Below, piece after piece: positions 34,141 through 44,296 of a DNA stretch of 64,000 bases. Both the position numbers and the translations under genes were made by a program. The stretch is from the NCBI GenBank assembly GCA_030789695.1, contig CM061142.1, forward strand, positions 601,595,659 through 601,659,658, in the 5' to 3' direction. The stretch is from Scilla litardierei (Eukaryota > Streptophyta > Magnoliopsida > Asparagales > Asparagaceae). Under the pieces are notes generated by a model. It searched no databases and was not told the DNA's origin. It was given only the letters and a program-made list of their open reading frames with translations. The stretch's first letter is position 1; the number at the start of each line of letters is the position of its first letter.

Positions 34141-36061
34141 CCTCTAAAATATTTTTTCCACAAAAAAATGCTCGTTGCAAAAGCGAGGAGAAGGCGGTAG
34201 ATCCACATGCGGCTTCGTCTTCCACGCACAGACATTGTTTTCCACGCGTAGGCTTCATCAATCTTCGCTAGATCTGGAGGACAGATCTAGAGGTACTATC
34301 TTTAAAATTTTCATTTTATCATGATCATGATTTTATCTTCCATCGATCTCACAAGATCGGATTGGAAATCGGGTTGATAGACCTAAAACAACGATTTTTA
34401 ATCGTTGATTGCTGTTTTCATATCATATTAACCCTATTTTTAGGGTTTGTACATTCATATGGAGTTTATCGTCGCTAATTCGAATTGTATTTTCCTGGAA
34501 AAAAATATCGCACCATATTGAACCCACCCACGGCACCGCCGCCGGCCTTGCCGCCGGTGCCATTGGCCGCCCCTCGCCTGCCCCGTCGATGGATCCGACC
34601 CCCTCGCCCGCCCCAAAGGCGGATCCGACCCCTCGCCCCTATCGGCGGTGCCGCCCGGCCTCACAGCGGCACCCCCGAGACCCACCCCCTCCTAGTTCCC
34701 AGCGAACACCCACTGTGAGGGGGCGGCAGCCCTCCCTCCTGCCCCTACCCCCACCAAGCTGCACTTACGGTTGGGGGGGGGGGGGGGGGCGGCAAACCAT
34801 AGCCCCCCCACGAGTTGCACTACTTGGGCTTTTCTCCCGCCCAAGTTCAAACCCCCCGTCCCGATGCGTTAATTGCTGCAGGCCTGAAGCCCCCAGCACA
34901 AACTGTGGGCCTCAGGCCAGCATATTTATTTTTTAAAAAGTGAATTTTCTGTGGCCCAAAGCCCATAGAACTTGTGGGCTTCGACCCACTACTTAAAAAA
35001 CACACATGGGTTGCAGCTGCGGGCTTCAGGCCCGCAGCCCAAGCTGCGGGTTCTAGCCCGCGGTTAAATTTAAAAAAAGAAAGAGATAGATGAATAGCTG
35101 CAGGCCTGAAGCCCACAACCACACTATGAACCTCAGGCCCGCAGGCCGGACTTAAATTGAAAAAAGGAAGGGGAAGGGGAAGCCAAATAAATAGATAAAA
35201 TGGGGTTTTGGGGCCCTAAAAATTCCAATAAAATTTGATTAAAATATGGGATTAAAATGGGGACTTTGTGGGGGGAAATTTGGTCTTATGGGGATTATTT
35301 GGTGGTTCAAAAAGGATAACTTACTTCCTTCTTCAGAATAAATAAGTAATTTGAGCATCATTCAAATTCTTTTGAACTAGCCCATAATGCACAACGAATT
35401 GCATATTATGATATACTCTTTTTAGGATCATATTTATATGCATTACATCAATTTTTATGGCTCATTTTCTGGATAAACTTATGCTAAGTTGTGCGTCATT
35501 GACTTAATAATTACGAAGATCATGCGATCACTCTACCGTTAGTCACCTAACTTAACGGTGTATGACGTTGTCACGTGGTCCGAATAATTATTAAGTATTT
35601 AAATTATAATGTTTATCCTACCGTGAATCTGTGATGCCTGTGATGTGTTATGAAAATGTTTAATGAGCACAAATTTTTTCATAGATGGCTAATTGTGGTT
35701 TTTGGATCGGCTGTTCAGTCCCACATTTTACTTTTTCTGCACTTTTCTTTCTTTTGAGAGAAATTGTAGTGAGGAAATTACGTATGTACAAGACTGATGA
35801 CTACTTTCCATGGAGGCAGAGGCCACTCTTGAAGCTAAAGAATTTAAAAATGGGACCCAAGAGGTTTCCAAAGTTGTAATTTTTCGCGTTCATTTGTGTA
35901 ATATGGACTGTAATGAGGACTTTGGGACATTTTTATTTTATGTGGGACTCGCCGATCCATGGAATTAGCTTATTCATTTGAAAAATTGCATCTGCATGAA
36001 AATGTTTTTACGTATTATTAATTAATGCAAATTTGTGCTCTTCTAAATAAAATGGCAAAAA
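34141..36061 (+). other. element E long leader, partly GC-rich
   Basis: About 1.9 kb precede gag. 34520-34870 is very GC-rich with a G run near 34770-34788. 34870-35160 repeats blocks such as GCAGGCCTGAAGCCC and GGGCTTCAGGCCCGCAGC in both orientations, able to fold into hairpins. 35370-35985 is the part found inverted at 32260-33020. No coding frame is convincing. The GC-rich part may be an insertion, because it differs sharply in composition, but no flanking duplication was found. Confidence 0.6.
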
Positions 36062-36375
36062 TCGCAAGCGTTGATTTTCGAAGTGCTGGATGCATCACGG
36101 AGAAATTACTTGAGCTGGCAACTCGACATTAAATTTCACCTGCGAGCTAAGTCCCTTATTTCTGCTGTGACAAAAGATGGAAAGACGACTGACATTGAAA
36201 AGGCACAAGCCAGTATTTATATTCGTCGCCATGTGGACAAGACCCTAATGGCTGAATACCTTACGGTCAAAGATCCACTTGAGCTGTGGATTGCCCTTGA
36301 GGAAAGATATAAACATCAGAAAGATGTTATACTTCCATGGACACGATATGAGTAGAAGAACCTGAGATTGCAGGA
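36062..36375 (+). pseudogene. gag: element E gag, N-terminal fragment
   Basis: The frame reads FEVLDASRRNYLSWQLDIKF and then LTVKDPLELWIALEERYKHQ, the start of a copia gag (UBN2-like region). A TAG replaces the expected tryptophan after RYE at 36353-36355. The fragment ends at the hAT MITE and continues at 37152. Confidence 0.85.
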
Positions 36376-36383
36376 CTTTAAGT

Positions 36384-37143
36384 TAGGGCTGTTGATGAAC
36401 GAGCTTGAACGAGCTTGAATAATGAGCTTGGTTTTGTTCATGAACAAAATCCATGTTCAAGCTCTGTTCGTTTACTAACCGAGCTCAAAAAACATGTTCA
36501 AGCTTGTTCGTTAAGCTTACCGAACGAACGTAAACAAACGTAAACGAACATTTACCAAGCTTGTTCACGAGTAGTTAATCGAACGTTCTGTTTGTTAACA
36601 AGACTTATCGAGCTTGTTCGTGAACATGTTCAGGAACATGTTCGTGAGCACACAATCAATCTTGTTCATGAACAGATTTTCAATCAAACAAACGAACGTC
36701 AATTTTTTAATCAGGAATAATACTATTTAAACATAATCGACAATGACTAAATCAATTAAATAAAAGGATTAAATATTTGCAGGACAAAAACAAATAAATC
36801 CAACATAATAGCTCCATAAATCCCATTACAAGCATCCATTTAAGTATAGTAAAAAAATATAATATTTGTCTAAATTTACTATTTTCGGTACATGTTTGTT
36901 CATGAACACTTAACGAGCTTGTTCATGAACATCACTTAACGAGCTTGTTCACGAACACTTAATGAGCTTGTTCATGAACATAAATGAACGAACATAGTTA
37001 TGTTCAAGCTCTGTTCGTTTTCTTACCGAGCTCTAAAAATCTGTTCAAGCTTGTTCATTAAGCTTCTTGAACGAACGTAAACGAACATGTACCGAGCTTG
37101 TTCACGAGTAGTTCGTCGAACGTTCTGTTTGTCAACAGCCCTA
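36384..37143. mobile_element. hAT-like MITE (760 bp)
   Basis: Terminal inverted repeats TAGGGCTGTTGA (left) and TCAACAGCCCTA (right) are flanked by a perfect 8-bp duplication CTTTAAGT (36376-36383 and 37144-37151), which is diagnostic of hAT. The inside is filled with subterminal repeats of GTTCGTTAAGCTT, GAACGAGCTTG and TGTTCATGAAC in both orientations, the kind of site bound by hAT transposases. There is no transposase. It splits the gag of element E. Confidence 0.95.
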
Positions 37144-37151
37144 CTTTAAGT

Positions 37152-37385
37152 CCATATGTAAGTACAACTCAGATCTTTTTAGTATCACCTCATGCCTGAA
37201 GTTGTGTGGTGAAAAATTCTCAGAAAATCGCATGCTGGAAAAGACGTACATGTCTTTCCACGAAAAGGATACGATACTAATGCAGTAATACCATGAACGA
37301 AAATTCACCAAGTATTTTGAGCTACCGTCATGTTTACTCATGGTTGAACAACACAGAGAGCTTCTCCTCGACACTCATAATATAT
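37152..37385 (+). pseudogene. gag: element E gag, middle fragment
   Basis: In broken frames it continues SICKYNSDLFSITSCLKLCG, EKTYMSFHEKDTILMQ, then LLMVEQHRELLLDTHN, the usual copia gag middle. It ends at GCCCA, where the solo LTR inserted. Confidence 0.8.
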
Positions 37386-37390
37386 GCCCA
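37386..37390. other. target-site duplication of the solo LTR, left
   Basis: GCCCA is repeated perfectly at 39805-39809. Confidence 0.93.
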
Positions 37391-39066
37391 TGTCACGCCC
37401 CGCTTCCCTAAAATGGAGGCGAGACGTGAAAAGGTCCGCACGAGAGTGGAGCTGTGAAGTCCCAAACCCGATAAGCGTCAATAAAACATAAGCAGGTCCC
37501 TGTAACCACAATCAGAACAACAATAATAACACAAGGAGAGACAGAAACAAAATCTCAATCTCAGAAATTGTCCAACATTAAAATTAAGTTCAACATCCAG
37601 AAAAGCCACCAGGCTAAAGGAAAGAGTCTAAAGGCCCAGAACAAGGCCAAACAAGGACAAACGTAAACAGAGTATAGGTGCTGCGCACCGACAACTACAA
37701 TAGTCTAAAACAAAAAGGGGAAAGCTCAACGAAGGCACTAGGACTGGTCCCCAGTGTCCACGTACTCCTCGCCAAACACAGACTCGGGCACGGCGTCCGC
37801 AAACACCTCGTCCTCAACAACGGACTCAGGCTCGGGATCTAACATGTGTCACCCAAAAGAGTAAAGGGGCACATGTCAGCAAGTCTAAAAGACTTGGCCA
37901 AGGAAACTGAAGGTAAGGTAAACTAGCAATCTAGCAGTTATAGTATGATGCATGGCATGGCAAGTATAGTACGGAAGTGACAAGTAAAGGGAAGTACAAG
38001 TAGCAAGTATGTCATGGATAACAAGTAAAACACGGACAAATACAAGTCAAGTGGTTCACGTCAAGTGAACAAGTCAAGTAAACAAGTTGTGCACAGAGAT
38101 TCCGCCTGTTGGCTAGAGTGGCTGATCGGGCCAACTCCTAAGCTCAAGTGACCGTTTATCTCTACCCCTCCACGTGTATCGAGCCAGGGAATTACCCCGA
38201 ACACGGAATGCTCGCTTCTGGAACACGAGCCAGGAAGTGTATTTAACAAATATGGCGTAGGGTTATGCCTGCAACGCAAGTGCCTAACCGGTAAACAAGT
38301 AGACCGGGCATTGGCTATCAACCAACTCACGTAGCCCGCTTCTGGAACACGAGCCAGGAAACACAAGTATGGTAGCGTGTGCTACGAATGCGACATTCAA
38401 CATGGATAGCATGGATGACAATTAATTCGCATACCGTTAATTAAAATTAAACATGACATGGTAGTTATGCAACATGATAAATGACGGATCTAGCTTCGTT
38501 GTCAAGCTAGTTCCGGAAATTACGCCTAGGCGAGTATCATTTCGTCGCCTAGTCTCTTTTACGCCTACAACAAGCAAATGGCCTAAGACATGGCCCAAAA
38601 CCCTAAGTGGCAAGTTTCACTTGCCTAGCACCGAGGATGACGATCAACGAGGCCGTCACTCAAATGTTAACTACGGAGATGAGATCGCTGCCATGACAAA
38701 ACAATATTAGAACAACATCCAACCTAGTTTTATTAGGGTTTCACAAAAACACAAATGGGCTATGAGGATATTAAGAGATCGAGTTATTACCGTATCGGAG
38801 GCGGAAGAACGATGCCGAGCGAGCACGGCAACAAAAGAAATGATCCGGGGAACCTAGGGTTCAGATCTGGAAATGGGGAGAAAATCTGGAGAAATGGGGT
38901 TTTGGGGATTTTTGGGGGTTGGAGATGACCTAGGGCATGGTGGTAAACCAAAATGGAGAGGGAAACTCCAAGGGAGGAAGGAATGGCTTGGAGAAATGTT
39001 GGAGAGTGATTTGGGGAAGAAAGGGGCTCAGAAAAATGAAAGAGGGATGAAAGAAATCGTGGGTGG

Positions 39067-39079
39067 GGTTTAAATAGGG
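39067..39079 (-). promoter_or_regulatory. TATA-like box of the solo LTR
   Basis: CCCTATTTAAACC on the minus strand, about 40 bp downstream (minus sense) of the array. Confidence 0.5.
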
Positions 39080-39116
39080 AGTGCTGGCGGCTGCCCAGAA
39101 ATTAGGGTTTCGACAC

Positions 39117-39534
39117 TAGTTAGTCGGTCAAAGAACAACTACTGACCGACTAGTTTGGGAACTAGTCGGTCGGTTGACCAACGCAGACCGACTAAGTCCA
39201 AACAGTAACTCCTGTACAAAAATAGGATTTAGATTTAGTCGGTCAAAGAACAACTACTGACAGACTAGTTTGTCATCTAGTCGGTCGACGAACGTTCTTA
39301 GAACGACTAAGAATGAACAGTACTTGGTATTAAAATGAACATAGAGTTAGTCGGTTAAAGAACGATTGCTAACCGACTAGTTTGCAACCTAGTCGGTCGA
39401 CAAATGTTCTTAGACCGACTAACGAGAAACAGTAACTGCTGAATAATTTACAAAGCCCACTAGTCGGTCCATGAAGGTTTGCCGACCGACTAAATCGTCA
39501 TCTAGTCGGTCGGTTCCCCTTCTTGTACCGGCTA
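39117..39534. repeat. CTAGTCGGTC/GACCGACTAG tetrad array in the solo LTR
   Basis: Four groups of four sites alternate forward (AGTCGGTC) and reverse (GACCGACT), so neighbouring sites can pair as hairpins with loops of about 14 and 8 bp. The spacer sequences are like those in element C (for example AAAGAACAAC after the first site and AAACAGTAA after the fourth). Similarity to C continues past the last group to about 39650. Confidence 0.9.
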
Positions 39535-39809
39535 ACATGCACCAAAAGTTCCGAAATGGAGCGCGAAGCTCCGGGATCGATTCCTAAGACTCCTAGGCTT
39601 TATCTAACAGTAAGATATGACCGATATGAAGCCCGTCACGAATGACTTACTCCGAAATCGACGATTCTAAGGAAGAAGCTAGAAAATCACGACGAAACGA
39701 TCGAAATGAAAGCTACGGAGACGAAAACCACGCATAAGGAGAAAATCCACCAAAACATATAATATAATATAATAAATCCAGATACATGAAAACTAGTCGT
39801 TACAGCCCA

Positions 39810-40133
39810 TGGCACTGCCCCCTCCCAGAAGCTTACAATGCATATTCTTTTAAAAAGAAGAGAGATAATAAAAGGAAAGGAAGACCACAGAAGGGGGACC
39901 GAATAAAAAGGCCAAAGGTCAGGTCCAACAACGTAGAAATGAAGGGAGGCAGAAGTTCACTTGTCGCAGAATTGACAATAACAGAAATGATGCACCTCCA
40001 CCTCAAAGAGAATTGGAAGACCAGTGCCATAACTGTGGTAAGAAAGGACACTGGTCTAGAGTGTGCAGAACTCCGCGGCCATACAAGATTTGTACAAATA
40101 AAACTTGAAGAAAAAAAGCTGAAACAAATCTAG
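39810..40133 (+). pseudogene. gag: element E gag, C-terminal fragment with zinc knuckle
   Basis: In several frames it reads CPLPEAYNAYSF, a Lys-rich stretch, then CHNCGKKGHWSRVC (about 40031-40072), a perfect CCHC knuckle. Confidence 0.85.
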
Positions 40134-40658
40134 TGACCATAAATTCTCCAGTTCAGTTCACTGCCGACGACTTCGAAAGAAACGACTTGCTTGATTAGCT
40201 GGTTTTATCTTTTCTTTGAACAATAATGTTATAAGAGCTGTTTGAATGTTTGAATAAAGTATGAATAAATTTGAAAATATTTTTTTGAAATAAAATGTGC
40301 TTATATGGTTCATCTTTAAATAGATGAAATGCTCTCATAACTGCTTAGTAGACAGTAAATTAACACATACGATCCTTCAATACAAATGCTATTTTCATAG
40401 CATATGAAAACCCAATTTCAGGGCCATAAGACATAATTGAAGGTTCTAGGATCGCAACTCTGTTGCTCCCAAATAACACAGAAATAAAAATAAAGGATGC
40501 ATTATTCTCTCCGCATTCAAAAAGAAACTTATTAAGTTTCAAGGACGTCCGTTTAAACGGATTCCGCTTATAAACAACAAATGTAAACGAAAAAGAATTT
40601 TTGTGTGCAACGTCTCAAAAAAAGGAGTAAAATCCATACTTGAATGTTTTGAGATCCT
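40134..40658 (+). pseudogene. pol: element E protease region, degenerate
   Basis: CLVDSKLTHTIL (about 40343) corresponds to the copia protease motif CLVDSGTTHTIL with the catalytic DSG changed to DSK. Further fragments (KKKLIKFQGRPFKRIP) match the usual text between protease and integrase. The frame is cut by element D at 40663. Confidence 0.7.
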
Positions 40659-40663
40659 TTCAT
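40659..40663. other. target-site duplication of element D, left
   Basis: TTCAT is repeated perfectly at 59679-59683. Confidence 0.95.
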
Positions 40664-40889
40664 TGTAGGGATCGTCTAACCCTTGCAATACTAACAACAC
40701 ACACTAGAGGGGGAGTGGGTGAATAGTGTAATGGCAATAAAATTGTCCAAATAAAATTTAACTTGCAGATGCGGAATAATAAATGCAAGCGGAATTAAAT
40801 GGCACAATCAAACCAGACGCAAACACAAAGATTTACCCTGGTTCCCCAAACTTGGGTACGTCCAGCCACACCAATATCCACTATAATCC

Positions 40890-41175
40890 CACAAAGAGAA
40901 GTGAATACAAATCTCACAAGGAGATACCCCACAAAGAGGATTTATGCCCTACACAAGGACCCAACCAATCCTACACGAGGATCACGACTCCCACAAAGAG
41001 AATCACTAACTCCCACTCAGAGAATTAGGGTTAGCCCTACACTAGGACACTCAAACTCCCACAAAGAGAGTTACTCCCACAAAGAGAGTTCCTAGTCCCA
41101 CAAAGAGACACTCTAGTCCCACAAAGAGACAATCTCCCACAAGGAGAAAATCCTAATCCCACAAAGAGAAATAGG
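40890..41175. repeat. CCCACAAAGAGA short repeats in element D LTR
   Basis: About a dozen imperfect copies of (T)CCCACAAAGAGA-nn, spaced 12-22 bp, interspersed with ACACAAGGA and ACACGAGGA. On the minus strand they lie downstream of the TATA box, so they would be in the transcribed leader (R/U5). The other LTR holds the same run at about 45457-45494 and 58115-58352. Confidence 0.8.
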
Positions 41176-41456
41176 AAAACAATTTACACCTTGTAAAGTA
41201 AATACTCTTACATATGCCTTGAGATGCTTACTCATGAATGAATGCAAGGCATGGAAGGGGATCTCCAAGTGTTAGAATATGCTTGAGAGCACTTGGATGA
41301 TTTCCCTTGAGCTGGAATTCAATGCATGAAGAAAGATGAATGCTCAAATGGAGGGAAATGAGGGAGCTTGAGAGTGTCTTATTGATCTCTTGAGATTTTC
41401 TATAGAATCAAGAGTTTATCAAATGTTGTCAAGAGTTCTCAAGAATGGCAGCACAC

Positions 41457-41470
41457 TCATATATATAGGA
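41457..41470 (-). promoter_or_regulatory. TATA box of element D LTR
   Basis: TCCTATATATATGAG on the minus strand, about 85 bp downstream (minus sense) of the palindrome array. The other LTR copy is at about 58641-58654. Confidence 0.6.
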
Positions 41471-41554
41471 ATCCTATATCAAGCCCAAAAACCCAAAGAA
41501 ACAGCCAGAAAATTAAATCTGCAACGGCTAGAAACTGGGTGAAAACGACAGGAA

Positions 41555-42081
41555 CAGTCGACTGATGATCATAAGACAGTCGACTGATCAACGACTAGAA
41601 AATATCCAACGGCTATAATCAGAGCCAGGACAGTCGACTTAAGAAGACAATACAGTCGACTGCCAAACAGGACAGGCGCCTGTAAATCCTTCAGCAGACG
41701 GCTGCTGCAGGGGATGGATCGAAACAGAGAGCTGCACTCTTTCTCCAATTCTTCGCACAGGCGACTGATGTTAATACTACAGTCGACTATCGAATAGTCA
41801 GGCGACTGTATATTCTTCATCAGTCGACTACAGTAAAGTATGGAGAGAAGACAAAGAGATGCAGAGATTGCACTTACGCTAGACATGTGACTGTTGACCA
41901 AATCTCAGGCGACTGCAAATGTACAGGCGACTGGGAACTGATTGACAAGCGACTGTGCGTAAAGCTCAAGTGTGAGTCAATAGAAATGTTGACTTGAGCA
42001 GTGCATATCAGGCGACTGTAGAAGGATCTACAGGCGACTGGCAATCATCCAGTCGACTGTTTTTCCCTCACCAGGCGACTG
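41555..42081. repeat. CAGTCGACTG/CAGGCGACTG tetrad array, element D 3' LTR
   Basis: About 18 sites in five groups, the first group having two sites and the others four, with a period near 125 bp. It uses the same motif family as element A although most of the surrounding LTR sequence differs. The array is directly upstream of the TATA box. Confidence 0.9.
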
Positions 42082-42518
42082 ACAGAAGAAGTGAACCTAT
42101 TGGGTTGGATTCTATGATAATCCTAAGGTTCACTAAGATGGTTAAATGCATGAGCATGAATGAGTAAACCATCTAGCAAGGCATTACATCAACCCTAGAC
42201 TCAAAAGAGAGAGAAAGCAATAAAGTAAATTACATGAATTACAATGCTTTTAAAAGAGTCTAAGTCTTCAATCTTGATGCCTTGATAGCTCTCCATCATC
42301 TCCAAGCTTTGGCACTCCTTGAGTCCAAGCTTTGGCACTCCTTGAGTCCAAACTTTGGCTCTTCTTCACAAGATGTCCATCCTTACACCAAGTGATTAGT
42401 CTCCAAGAAAGATATCCTTGAAATAAACTGAGAGACTAAAACATGAGATTCATTAGCAACAACATAATGTTGTGATCATCATCAAAATAAGATTGGTATG
42501 AAACACCAATACTCAACA

Positions 42519-43552
42519 ATCTCCCCCTTTTTGATGATGACACACATTATGTTAATCATAAAGAATTAAAGCACAAAGCTAATGATCTCCCCCTACTTAT
42601 ATGCACCAATTAAATAATGAGCTACACACAGGTAAATACTCAAAAATCAATAACAACATGGTGACATATAATAGGCATGGATTACATAAACCAATTGCAA
42701 AGTAAAGAAAATGCAAACAAGAAAGGTTTATCAAATCCCATATATCTCTTCCCCATAGAGATACCTCTCCCCATATGCATATGTAAATATCTCTCCCCCT
42801 ATAGATATGAACACATAATGCATATATCTCTCCCCCTTGACATCGTCAAAAAGGTGGACATTAAAAACATCCCCCTTTATCATCTTAACCAAGATGTGAC
42901 ACTATGCAAGAAAAGAAAGATATGTATGATACCAAATATAAAATTTAGTGGGTATCAATTCACTATCCCATGCTCCCCCTAGATCATAGAAATGGTCAAC
43001 TTTTGACTTCTAGAATCTAATACCAATTAATTATTGGAGCCATGGGCCATAAGTGTATCAAAGCAATAGATATGGAAAAATCAAGTTTCAAAGATACACA
43101 CGGATATTGCCAAAACAAATAAGATATGAAACAAGTTGGCAATAAACAAGAGGTTTGGTTTGAGACCCAAAATAACCAAATATAAATAATGATCTCAAAA
43201 CAAAAAAAAACCTCCGAAATGAGAGTTAAAATATGTCTTAAAATAATTTAAACATATATAATATTAACTCCCCTATTGACATACACATGGATCATGCATG
43301 TATGTCAATAAACCCCAAGGTCCCAATTTTCATGAAAAGAAATAAATTTGAAAAATATTTTCAAAAACATGAAACACACACAATCAATGGGTATGCTTAA
43401 AATAATCATAGAAGCACAATACCCATGCAATATGCAAATGTGTGAGGAACCTAATCATTAGGTAACCAAACCCAAGAGGAGTTTGATTTCCTAACATAAT
43501 CACACGAGGTGATCACATCCCTAACTAGAGAGTTGATGTAACTATCTCTCTC
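42519..43552 (-). other. element D 3' non-coding region and polypurine tract
   Basis: AAAAAGGGGGAGAT on the minus strand (42519-42532) abuts the LTR. The rest is AT-rich, with several CTCCCCCT and TCTCCCC strings and no domain. In a full SIRE-like element pol and the env-like ORF would lie between gag and this region. Confidence 0.7.
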
Positions 43553-44224
43553 TTACTCACTAGCCTTAGTGGGAATCCATAATCTCAAGGATCTCCTAGG
43601 CAAAGGTTTTGCCTTAGCAAGAGGGAAGGATGTTGCATGCTTAGGTGTAGAAACAAGTTTCTTAGCATGCAAAGAATGAGGATTTTGCTTCTTAGCAAAA
43701 AATGAAGATTCTTCATTCTTCCTCATGACCTTGTGATCTACATGCTTCTTGTGAGTGTTATTGTTGTACAAGAGAGCATGGTTATTCTTCTTAGGTGCTT
43801 TAGCAATATTTCTTGAATTTGCACCAAAGGAAGAATTAGAGGTGGGTTTGGGAACCACATTTTGAACATAACCCAAGCCTCCTCTATGATTTGCCGGATG
43901 TTGTTTTTCCAACAAATCGTGGAGTGAATCCCTAGAATACACAAAGCTTATGAGCTTCCGGGATTCCTCTTCACATTTCAATGTAAGTTGTTGAATGTGA
44001 GCATCTAAGCTAAGGTTTTGAGCAATGAGATTTTCATTAGTAATGCTCAATTCCTTAACTTGAGAAAGAAGTGTGTCTTTCTCACAAGTGTCATAAACAA
44101 GATTTTTATCATGAATATTTACATTAGATGATTCTAACTCATGCACCCTACTCATAGCATTATCAAGTTTAGCTTTCATTTTATCATATGAATCGATACA
44201 CTTACTTGCCAAATTGGAGGCCAC
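43553..44224 (-). CDS. gag: element D gag, C-terminal half (coiled coil, basic tail)
   Basis: About 220 residues: heptad-like stretches (KAKLDNAMSRVHELESSNV, LLSQVKELSITNENLIAQN), then HPANHRGGLGY, which aligns with LPANHHIGLGY of the C gag, then a Lys-rich tail ending RSLRLWIPTKASE. It is separated from the N-terminal half (44297-45196) by a stop at 44297 and a gap of about 70 bp. It may be the second half of one gag broken by mutation, or originally joined through that gap. Confidence 0.65.
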   Translation of the reverse strand: MASNLASKCIDSYDKMKAKLDNAMSRVHELESSNVNIHDKNLVYDTCEKDTLLSQVKELSITNENLIAQNLSLDAHIQQLTLKCEEESRKLISFVYSRDSLHDLLEKQHPANHRGGLGYVQNVVPKPTSNSSFGANSRNIAKAPKKNNHALLYNNNTHKKHVDHKVMRKNEESSFFAKKQNPHSLHAKKLVSTPKHATSFPLAKAKPLPRRSLRLWIPTKASE

Positions 44225-44296
44225 ACTTAGGCGGTATTCAAGCTCCTCATAGGATGGCTTTTCCTCCTCGGTTTCTTCATCACTTTCCTCCTCGCT

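Larger units (their letters stand above)
37391..39804 (-). mobile_element. solo LTR of a Tekay/Del-like gypsy element
   Basis: 2414 bp, starting TGTCACGCCCCGC and ending CGTTACA on the plus strand, with a perfect 5-bp duplication and no internal region: the product of recombination between two LTRs. By comparison with the LTR at 590-2552 (end GGGGCGTGACA) it is oriented minus. It contains the AGTCGGTC array. Superfamily assignment is by LTR-end and internal-block similarity only; no coding region is present to confirm it. Confidence 0.85.
40664..42518 (-). repeat. element D 3' LTR
   Basis: 1855 bp. It contains a run of CCCACAAAGAGA-type repeats (40890-41175) and the CAGTCGACTG array. Around 42300-42350 a block AAGCTTTGGCACTCCTTGAG is tandemly duplicated here but single in the other LTR. 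Confidence 0.93.

Noticed and set aside
34409..34936. Pro-rich open frame of about 175 codons in the leader of element E
   Set aside because: It spans the GC-rich island and a G run, has opposite-strand open frames too, and contains no recognisable motif.
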